Positions 58,155-64,000 of a DNA stretch of 64,000 bases are shown one piece after another. The notes beneath the pieces were generated by a model. The model saw only the letters and a list, made by a program, of their open reading frames with translations. It ran no database searches and had not been told where the DNA came from. The position numbers and the translations under genes were made by a program. Numbering within the stretch: position 1 is the first letter of the stretch; each line of letters begins with the position of its first letter. Source of the DNA: Streptomyces olindensis (GTDB taxonomy: Bacteria > Actinomycetota > Actinomycetes > Streptomycetales > Streptomycetaceae); the NCBI GenBank assembly GCA_000696115.1, contig JJOH01000007.1, positions 62,001-126,000 on the forward strand. Reading direction: 5' to 3'.

Positions 58155-59921
58155 GTGCGCCGATCTGTCCGGGGGATCCTGATCGTCCTGGCCCTGTGCG
58201 GGTCGCTGGTGCCCGCGGTCTCGGCGCGGGCCGCCGAGGAGGGGCGGGCCGCGCCGGTGCCGCTGGAGCGGCTGTTCGACAACAGCGCCGTCAGCGACGA
58301 CGGCCGGCCGGCGGAGGCGGACTTCGACGGCGCCGGTGCCTCCCTGTCGGCGCGTGACCTCGCGGCCGCCGGCTGGACACCGGGCCGGACCCTCACCGTC
58401 CAGGGGGCTCGGCTGACCTGGCCGAAGCGGCGGCCCGGCGAGCCGGACAACGTCCGCGCCGCCGGGCAGGACGTCCGCGTCACGGGGCGCGGTGACGCCC
58501 TCGCCTTCCTGGTGGCGGGCACCGCCGGCACGGAGGTGGGCGGCACGGGCACGATCGGGTACGCCGACGGCACCCGCTCCGGCTACCGGCTGACCGCGCC
58601 GGACTGGCGCACCGGGCCGCTCGCCACCAAGGCGGTGGCCCTGCCGCACATCAACACGCCCGGCGGGCAACGCGCCGAGCGGGCCCGCCTGTACGTCGTG
58701 ACGGTGCCGCTCGTCGCAGGGCGCGCGGTCGCCTCCGTCCGGCTGCCGAGGGCGACCGGACTGCACGTCTTCGCGGTGTCGGTGCGGACCGCCACGCAGG
58801 GCTGGACGGGCAGCTGGACGACGGCGACGGGCGGATACGGCGCGGTGGGGCCCTGGACGGACCGGACGCTGCGGCTGGTGGTGCACACCTCGGCCGGCGG
58901 GCCCCGGGTGCGGGTGCGGTTCGACAACACGTTCGCGGCGGCGCCGGTACGGATCGGGAGCGCGACGGTGGCGGTGCAGGCGGCGGGCGCGGCCTCGCGG
59001 GGCGCTCCGGTGCCGTTGTCCTTCGGCGGGGCAGCGGGCGTGGATATCCCGGCGGGGGCGCAGGCGTACAGCGATCCGCTCGGCTTCGCGGTGCCCGCGG
59101 ACACCAACCTGCTGGTGAGCTTCCACCTGCCCGGCCCGGTGCCGGCGGCGCCCCTGCACCGGCTCGCGCAGCAGCGGTCGTACGTCAGCGAGCCCGGCGA
59201 CCACGCGGCGGACGGCTCGGCGGGGGCGTACACCTCGGTGATCAGCAGCTGGCCGCTGCTCGCGGGGGTGGACGTGGGCGGCGGGCCCGGGTCCGTGGTG
59301 CTGCTCGGGGACTCGATCACCGACGGCGACAAGTCCACGGTGGACGCGAACCGGCGCTGGCCGAACGTCCTGGCCGGCCGGCTGCTGCGGCAGGACACCG
59401 TCCCGCGCTACGGCGTGCTGAACCAGGGCATCTCGGGCAACCGCGTGGTCACCGACCGCTACCCCGGCGACGGGGTGTCCACGGACACCGCCGGGGTCAG
59501 CGCCCTGCACCGGTTCGACCGGGACGTCCTGGCCCAGCCGTCGGCGCGTACGGCGGTCGTCTTCGAGGGCATCAACGATCTGCGGTGGGACACCTCCGCG
59601 GAGCAGGTGATCGCCGGGTTGCGGGAGATCGCGGCGCGCGGGCACGCCCGGGGCCTGAAGATGCTGGCGGCGACGATCCTGCCCTGTGAGGGCGAGGCGC
59701 GCTGCACGGCCACCGTCGACGCCGAGCGGGTCGCGGTGAACGAGTGGATCCGGGGCGGCGACGTCTTCGACGGCGTGCTCGACTTCGACGCGGTGGTGCG
59801 GGATCCGCAGCGGCCGTCCCGGATGCTGCCCGCGTACGACAGCGGGGACCATCTGCATCCGGGCGACGCGGGCCTCGCGGCCCTGGCGGACTCGGTGGAC
59901 CTGCGGCTGCTGAGGCCCTAG
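58155..59921 (+). CDS. Secreted SGNH/GDSL esterase
   Basis: A 588-residue exported hydrolase. A signal peptide ([19 protein letters not shown] to SARA) is followed by a beta-rich N-terminal region (residues about 40-360). The SGNH domain follows with block I LLGDSITDG (Ser near 386), block II QGISGNR (Gly), block III EGINDL (Asn) and block V SGDHLHPGDAG (Asp/His). Family substrates are lipids or acetylated polysaccharides. GGAGGAG precedes GTG 58155. Its TAG overlaps the convergent exonuclease stop inside one CTAG. Confidence 0.9.
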   Translation: MRRSVRGILIVLALCGSLVPAVSARAAEEGRAAPVPLERLFDNSAVSDDGRPAEADFDGAGASLSARDLAAAGWTPGRTLTVQGARLTWPKRRPGEPDNVRAAGQDVRVTGRGDALAFLVAGTAGTEVGGTGTIGYADGTRSGYRLTAPDWRTGPLATKAVALPHINTPGGQRAERARLYVVTVPLVAGRAVASVRLPRATGLHVFAVSVRTATQGWTGSWTTATGGYGAVGPWTDRTLRLVVHTSAGGPRVRVRFDNTFAAAPVRIGSATVAVQAAGAASRGAPVPLSFGGAAGVDIPAGAQAYSDPLGFAVPADTNLLVSFHLPGPVPAAPLHRLAQQRSYVSEPGDHAADGSAGAYTSVISSWPLLAGVDVGGGPGSVVLLGDSITDGDKSTVDANRRWPNVLAGRLLRQDTVPRYGVLNQGISGNRVVTDRYPGDGVSTDTAGVSALHRFDRDVLAQPSARTAVVFEGINDLRWDTSAEQVIAGLREIAARGHARGLKMLAATILPCEGEARCTATVDAERVAVNEWIRGGDVFDGVLDFDAVVRDPQRPSRMLPAYDSGDHLHPGDAGLAALADSVDLRLLRP

Positions 59922-60697
59922 ACGTCCAGGTCCACCACGACCGGGGCGTGGTCCGAGGCGCCCTTGCCCTTGCGCTCCTCGCGGTCGACGTAGGCGTCCT
60001 TGACGGCCTTCGCGAACGGCTGGTTGCCGTAGACCAGGTCGATGCGCATGCCGCGGTTCTTCGGGAAGCAGAGCTGGCGGTAGTCCCAGTACGTGAACGG
60101 GTGCTCGTACTTGAGGGGCCTCGGGACCACGTCCGACAGACCGGCCTCGCGCAGGGAGGCCAGGGCGGCACGCTCGGCGGGGGTGACGTGCGTGGAGCCC
60201 TCGAAGGCGGCGGGGTCGAAGACGTCGTCGTCCGTCGGCGCCACGTTGTAGTCGCCCATCACCGCGAAGGGGCGGCTGCCCGCCGCGTCACCGGCGACGG
60301 CCGCCTTGAGGGCCTCGAACCACTGGAGCTTGTAGGCGTAGTGCGGGTGATCCACCTCACGGCCGTTCGGCACGTAGACCGACCAGACGCGGAGCGGGCC
60401 GCAGGTCGCCGAGATGGCGCGGGGCTCCACCGAGCCGTCGAAGCCGGGGTCGCCGGGCAGGCCCTTGACCACGTCCTCGATGCCGACGCGGGAGAGCACC
60501 GCCACGCCGTTCCACCGGCCCGTCGCGTGGACCGCCGACTCGTAGCCCAGCTCGCGCAGTTGCTCCGCCGGGAACTGGTCCTCGGCGACCTTGGCCTCCT
60601 GGAGGCACAGCACGTCCGTGCCGCTGCTCTCCAGCCAGGCCAGGAGCCGCGGCAGGCGGGCGGTGATCGAGTTCACGTTCCAGGTCGCGATGCGCAT
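59918..60697 (-). CDS. xth: Exodeoxyribonuclease III / AP endonuclease
   Basis: A base-excision-repair nuclease of 259 residues that cleaves AP sites and degrades 3' ends. Metal and catalytic motifs are MRIATWNVNSI (Asn), CLQEAKV (Glu), VYVPNGRE (Tyr/Asn), MGDYNVAPTD (Asp/Asn) and GASDHAPV (Asp/His). ATG 60697 gives the standard N-terminus MRIATWN; a TTG at 60706 is spurious. The gene ends convergently with the SGNH hydrolase. No adjacent glycosylase is present. Confidence 0.93.
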   Translation of the reverse strand: MRIATWNVNSITARLPRLLAWLESSGTDVLCLQEAKVAEDQFPAEQLRELGYESAVHATGRWNGVAVLSRVGIEDVVKGLPGDPGFDGSVEPRAISATCGPLRVWSVYVPNGREVDHPHYAYKLQWFEALKAAVAGDAAGSRPFAVMGDYNVAPTDDDVFDPAAFEGSTHVTPAERAALASLREAGLSDVVPRPLKYEHPFTYWDYRQLCFPKNRGMRIDLVYGNQPFAKAVKDAYVDREERKGKGASDHAPVVVDLDV

Positions 60698-60740
60698 GCC
60701 CCACAACCTACCCGGAGGGTCTGACAGCGCCGTCCCGGCC

Positions 60741-61376
60741 TCAGAGGTCCGCCGACGTCCCCGGGGCGAGCCGCAGGTGCTCCGACCCGCCCAGCTGCCC
60801 GATCTGGCGGTCGTAGATGGGGCGGGCCAGGTCGGTGAGGAGGGCGTCGTGGATGTCGTAGGCGCGCTGCGGGCGCACCTCGCGGACGTAGTCGATGACC
60901 TCGGAGATCTTGCTCCAGGGGGCCATGACGGGGAGCATCAGCGTCTCCACCGGGTGGTCCGGGACGGTGAGGGCGTCGCCGGGGTGGAAGACCTTGCCGC
61001 CGTCGACCAGGTAGCCGACGTTGGTGATGCGCGGGATGTCCGGGTGGATCACCGCATGGAGTTCGCCGTGGACCTGCACGTCGAAGCCGGCGGCGGTGAA
61101 GGTGTCGCCGTGGCCGACGGTGTGGACGCGGCCCGGGAAGGCGGACGAGATCTTCTCCGCGACCGACTTCAGGGTCCAGATCTCGGCGGCCGGATTGTTC
61201 TCCATCGCGGCGCGCAGCCGGAACTCGTCGAAGTGGTCGGGGTGCTCGTGGGTGACGAGGATCGCGTCCGCGCCGAGCGCGGCGTCCTCCTCGCTGAATC
61301 CTCCGGGGTCGAGGACGAGGGTCCGGCCGTCCTTCTCCAGGCGGACGCAGGCGTGCGACTTCTTCGTGAGCTTCAT
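60741..61376 (-). CDS. Metallo-beta-lactamase-fold hydrolase (UlaG-like / YtkL-like)
   Basis: A 211-residue MBL-fold enzyme with THEHPDHFDE (HxHxDH metal site, about residues 42-51), IHPDIPRITNVGYLV and FHPGDAL (Asp ligand). The N-terminus starts straight into strand MKLTKKSHACVRLE, common in the YtkL-like group of hydrolases. The substrate is unknown. ATG 61376. It lies 33 bp after the PcaL-type stop, so it may be co-transcribed with that gene. Confidence 0.87.
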   Translation of the reverse strand: MKLTKKSHACVRLEKDGRTLVLDPGGFSEEDAALGADAILVTHEHPDHFDEFRLRAAMENNPAAEIWTLKSVAEKISSAFPGRVHTVGHGDTFTAAGFDVQVHGELHAVIHPDIPRITNVGYLVDGGKVFHPGDALTVPDHPVETLMLPVMAPWSKISEVIDYVREVRPQRAYDIHDALLTDLARPIYDRQIGQLGGSEHLRLAPGTSADL

Positions 61377-61409
61377 GATTCCATCCTGCCCCCGCGCTCC
61401 CCCGCGGGC

Positions 61410-62714
61410 TCATTCCTGGGGTGTGGTCTCCTCGCGGATGACCTGCTGGGCCACCTTGAACGCGCTGTTCGCCGCGGGCACGCCGCAGTAGACGGCCGCC
61501 TGGAGCAGCACTTCCTTGATCTCGCCGGGGGTGAGGCCGTTGCGCAGGGCGGCCCTGGTGTGGAAGGCCAGCTCGTCGAGGTGGCCGCCGGCGACCAGCG
61601 CGGTGAGGGTGACGCAGCTGCGGGTGCGCCGGTCGAGGCCGGGCCGGTCCCAGATCTCGCCCCAGGCGTAGCGGGTGATGAACTCCTGGAAGTCCCCGGA
61701 GAACTCGTCGGCCTGGGCCAGCGCCTGGTCGACGTGGGCGTCGCCGAGCACCTCGCGGCGGACCTTGATGCCGGTGTCGTACGGGTCGGGCCGCCCCTGG
61801 GCCTGCGGCACGGCGACGGGGGCGATCTCGGCGACGGGCCCGGTCTGGACGGGCTGCGCGGGGGCGGCGGACAGGACCGGCTTGAGGGCGGCGGCCGGCA
61901 GGGCGGTCTGGCCGGTGGAGGTCTCGAAGGCGGGCTGCCAGGCGGTGGAGAAGTGCCGTACCAGGAGGTCGGTGACGGCGGCGGGCTGCTCGACCGGCAC
62001 CAGGTGAGAGGCGCCGGGGACGACGGCGAGGCGGGCGTCCGGGATGCCGGCGACCAGGGTGCGGGCCTCGGCCGGGCCGGTGACCTGGTCGTCGGAGCCG
62101 ACGAGGACCAGGGTCGGGACGCCGACGCGCCCGAGCTCGGCCCGGACGTCGAACGAGGCGAGCGCCTCGCAGGCGGCGATGTAGCAGCCGGGGTCGGTGG
62201 TGCGGACCATCTGCACGGCCCACTCGGTGATCGCGGGCTGCGCGGCGGCGAACCCGCCGGTGAACCAGCGCTCGGGGGCGGTGCGGGCGATGGGGTCGAG
62301 GCCGTTCGTCCGGACGATCACGCCTCTCTGGCGGAACTCGTCGGCCGTGCCGAAGCGGGGCGAGGCGGCGATCAGCGCGAGGGAGGCGAGCCGCTCGGGG
62401 TGGCGCAGGGCCAGCTCGATGCCGACGGCACCGCCGAGCGCGCAGCCGGCGTAGCCGAAGCGCTGCACGCCGAGCCCTTCGAGGGTGGTCAGCAGCCGTG
62501 TGGTGAGCTCGGTGACCGAGCCCGCCGGGTACGCGGGAGCGCCGCCGTGGCCCGGCAGGTCGAACCGGAAGACGCGCCACTGCTTGATCAGCTCGGGGAC
62601 CTGGCGGTCCCACATGTGCCATGTGGTACCCAGGGAGGGACCCAGGATCAGGACGGGAGCCTCTTCTGGCCCGTCAAAGCGGTATTGCAGGGTGTTCGAC
62701 GGTGTCTCACTCAC
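61410..62714 (-). CDS. pcaL: PcaL-type fusion: 3-oxoadipate enol-lactonase domain + 4-carboxymuconolactone decarboxylase
   Basis: A 434-residue bifunctional protein of the protocatechuate branch. An alpha/beta-hydrolase (about 1-265) is joined by an Ala/Pro/Gln linker (270-305) to a carboxymuconolactone decarboxylase domain (about 310-430: GIKVRREVLGDAHVDQAL, GEIWDRPGLDRRTRSCVTL and HTRAALRNGLTPGEI). The nucleophile elbow reads GCALG with Ala92 where Ser is expected, while Asp (GSDDQVT) and His (GASHLVP) remain. GTG 62714. The rest of the pca operon is not in the window. The enol-lactonase activity is doubtful; the decarboxylase looks intact. Confidence 0.87.
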   Translation of the reverse strand: MSETPSNTLQYRFDGPEEAPVLILGPSLGTTWHMWDRQVPELIKQWRVFRFDLPGHGGAPAYPAGSVTELTTRLLTTLEGLGVQRFGYAGCALGGAVGIELALRHPERLASLALIAASPRFGTADEFRQRGVIVRTNGLDPIARTAPERWFTGGFAAAQPAITEWAVQMVRTTDPGCYIAACEALASFDVRAELGRVGVPTLVLVGSDDQVTGPAEARTLVAGIPDARLAVVPGASHLVPVEQPAAVTDLLVRHFSTAWQPAFETSTGQTALPAAALKPVLSAAPAQPVQTGPVAEIAPVAVPQAQGRPDPYDTGIKVRREVLGDAHVDQALAQADEFSGDFQEFITRYAWGEIWDRPGLDRRTRSCVTLTALVAGGHLDELAFHTRAALRNGLTPGEIKEVLLQAAVYCGVPAANSAFKVAQQVIREETTPQE

Positions 62715-62725
62715 GCCTCAGACCC

Positions 62726-62748
62726 TCTCACGTCTCACAAAATCTCAC
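62726..62748. repeat. Three TCTCAC copies upstream of pcaL
   Basis: TCTCAC at 62726, 62733 and 62743, with a fourth inside the gene at 62705. Seen from pcaL they are GTGAGA repeats 12-34 bp upstream of its start. They may be an operator or leftover junction sequence. Confidence 0.4.
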
Positions 62749-63164
62749 AGAGCCCGGGGAACCCGACGGCTCCTGACCCTCTCGGCGCGACACGTCCGGC
62801 ACTGCCGGAACCCTCGGGGATCCAGATACGAGTTCTCCGGCGTGTACGCGTGGCCGTGGGGACAGTGCGTCCTCCTGGCTCGCGCGCTCTCCCAGTCCCT
62901 GCGCCGCAGAGCTTCCTTCTTCGGCACGGCTTCCAGGTGATCCGGGTTGCAGCAAAGCGTAAAGTGCCGTCCCCAAGGATCGGCACGACGCACCTGGAAG
63001 CCCTCGGTAATCTCACCGACCAACAACCTGACCACCACACGGTGGACAAGCTGTGTCTTTCCCTCGTAGGAGACCTGGCCGTAGCCTGACTCCCCCTCTC
63101 CATTGCAGCTGCCGGTCCACAGCCAGCAGCCGGTCTCCGGGTCGACCTCGATCTTGCTGGCCAT
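62745..63164 (-). CDS. HNH endonuclease (phage/homing type)
   Basis: A 139-residue protein with the N-terminal DPETGCWLWTGSCNGEGESG region typical of HNH homing endonucleases, HRVVVRLLVGEITEGFQV, CCNPDHLEAVPKKEA (H/N of the motif) and a C-terminal zinc-knuckle-like CPHGHAYTPENSYLD plus RTCRAER. ATG 63164. The first His of the HNH motif is not clear in the FQVRRADPWGRHF stretch, so activity is uncertain. It lies just after the integrase frame loses similarity (HTSV), as if it had interrupted the recombinase gene. It has more A/T-rich codons than its neighbours. Confidence 0.78.
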   Translation of the reverse strand: MASKIEVDPETGCWLWTGSCNGEGESGYGQVSYEGKTQLVHRVVVRLLVGEITEGFQVRRADPWGRHFTLCCNPDHLEAVPKKEALRRRDWESARARRTHCPHGHAYTPENSYLDPRGFRQCRTCRAERVRSRRVPRAL

Positions 63165-63179
63165 ACGCCTGGGCAAGTC

Positions 63180-63631
63180 ACACTCGTGTGTCCGGCCCAC
63201 CGCGCAAGGATGTGATCCGGCACGCCGTTGTTGGCCAGGAACGTAAGGCACGACGAACGAGCGTCGTAGAGACGCACGCGGCGGAGACCGAGGATTGCCA
63301 TGAGCCGGTACGCGCGTCGACGAAGCTGCTTGATCGTGAAGGCTGCCCCGGTCTCGTGCACCAAGACGTAGCCGGACTCTGCGTATGCCTCACCAAGGGC
63401 CAGTTTCTCCTTGGCCTGGAGGGCCTTGGACGACTTGAGAGCAGCCAGTACGGGAGCCGGCAACGGAAGTTCCCGTTCACCGGCCAGGGACTTCGTGTCC
63501 TTCTCCACCACGTACAGTCCGCAGACTTCAGCCGGACGTAGACCCATGAGGGACAGCAGGAGCGGCGCGGCTGCCGCCCGCCACCGCCGAGAAAGGCGCG
63601 CCGCGGACTGTGTGCAAGTCGGCCCGCGCGC
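63180..63631 (-). pseudogene. Tyrosine recombinase (phage-type integrase) C-terminal fragment
   Basis: In one minus frame: RLSRRWRAAAAPLLLSLMGL then RPAEVCGLYVVEKD, with box-I Arg in MGLRPAEV; ELPLPAPVLAALKS; then YDARSSCLTFLANNGVPDHI (box II, Tyr for the usual His) and ARWAGHTSV. The catalytic Tyr that should follow about 10-20 residues later is absent because the frame runs into the HNH gene. A TGA (63632-63634) closes the frame upstream, so the N-terminal DNA-binding part is lost or out of frame. Inactive as read; evidence of a decayed integrative element. Confidence 0.75.
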
Positions 63632-63848
63632 TCAGCATGATCCCGCCCAGGGCACCGGCGACAAGCTCGGCCCACACGGTGGATCGTCGAAGAAGGCCGG
63701 GATCTCCACGCCGCGGATCTTGTCGATGGAGCCTTCGAACAGCTGCAAGCAGTAGGTGCGCAGGTGAGGACGGCCCCCTGGCATCCAGCACCAAGACGGA
63801 TGGCTCATGGGCCAGGACTTCAGCCACGGAAGGGAACTCGTCAGACAC
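63528..63848 (-). other. Frame-disrupted ORF, no recognised function
   Basis: GTG 63848 starts VSDEFPSVAEVLAHEPSVLV then LDARG. A second frame then gives PHLRTYCLQLFEGSIDKIRG then VEIPAFFDD, and the first frame again gives TVWAELVAGALGGIM. The pieces fit together as one protein if small indels near 63770 and 63670 are assumed. I recognise no family. The rest of the window to 64000 contains no supported gene. Confidence 0.35.
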
Positions 63849-64000
63849 GGTGTATCACTCGAGCAGGGTGGACGGCGTCCCCACGCCCCGGAATTGCTCA
63901 GCTGGTCGACTGATTCACAGCCAGACTGAGCGGCGGTCCCGGGTATGCCCCGCTCGGCAGACCTCCTCCGGTACAAGATCTCGCTGTGCCGACCTGCGCT

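Overview
The window is high-GC actinobacterial DNA, most likely a Streptomyces chromosome. Nearly every gene shows G/C-biased third codon positions, GTG and TTG starts are common, and typical Streptomyces families are present (PP2C/SpoIIE with PAS and GAF, LAL-type LuxR, DUF2252, SGNH hydrolases, NCS1/hydantoinase cluster). The gene order fits the known linkage of ethylmalonyl-CoA pathway genes with psd-pssA in Streptomyces, so most of the window looks like inherited chromosome. The last kilobase looks acquired. I see no tRNA or rRNA gene and no CRISPR array.

Layout. 1-4.3 kb: an operon-like run with a CoA-ester lyase (5' end outside the window), a MaoC hydratase and an acyl-CoA dehydrogenase (ethylmalonyl-CoA pathway steps), then psd and pssA (phosphatidylethanolamine synthesis), closed by a perfect 19-bp hairpin. 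4.4-11.4 kb: glycerate kinase, an ADP-ribosylglycohydrolase-family protein, a Cys-rich secreted protein, a Nudix hydrolase, a Sir2 deacylase, an alkylation-repair pair (ogt and a frameshifted ada-alkA) and an orphan ArsR metal sensor. 11.5-18.7 kb: a Tat-exported GH2 beta-galactosidase broken by two homopolymer frameshifts, an alpha/beta hydrolase and a PAS-GAF-SpoIIE phosphatase. 18.7-25.6 kb: a stress-type island with an IS481 remnant, a truncated SHOCT-type gene, a probably frameshifted membrane gene, a potassium channel, a DUF2252 protein, small membrane genes, an internally deleted MFS pseudogene and a LAL regulator. A shared inverted repeat, TCACCC-N5-GGGTGA, lies before its transcription units.

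25.8-34.0 kb: a class II amidotransferase-like protein; an SDR, tetR, MFS, SDR unit with twin palindromic operators; and macro-domain, flavin amine-oxidase-type and inositol-monophosphatase-type genes. 34.1-36.8 kb: a gamma-glutamyltransferase and a secreted protein. 36.9-45.8 kb: a hydantoin/pyrimidine catabolic cluster with an NCS1 permease, an LLM oxidoreductase, a dihydropyrimidinase, two paralogous beta-ureidopropionase-like amidohydrolases, a class III aminotransferase and a PucR regulator. Together they could import a cyclic ureide, open it, decarbamoylate it and transaminate the amino acid. 45.9-54.7 kb: a large repeat-containing protein, a divergent XRE-regulator/methionine-aminopeptidase pair sharing a very short promoter, a ClpC-like ATPase, a second gamma-glutamyltransferase and an anchored hypothetical protein. 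54.8-62.7 kb: a secreted CocE/S15-type hydrolase behind a cluster of TTACC boxes, an orphan amino-acid ABC ATPase, a small hypothetical, a secreted SGNH hydrolase, exonuclease III, an MBL-fold hydrolase and a PcaL-type fusion whose nucleophile position is alanine. 62.7-64.0 kb: an HNH endonuclease gene lying across the 3' end of a broken tyrosine recombinase, followed by frame-disrupted sequence.

The strongest candidate for something undescribed is the 19-23 kb island with its repeated operator-like palindrome. Several single-base frameshifts in G/C runs could be real decay or sequencing errors in this assembly.
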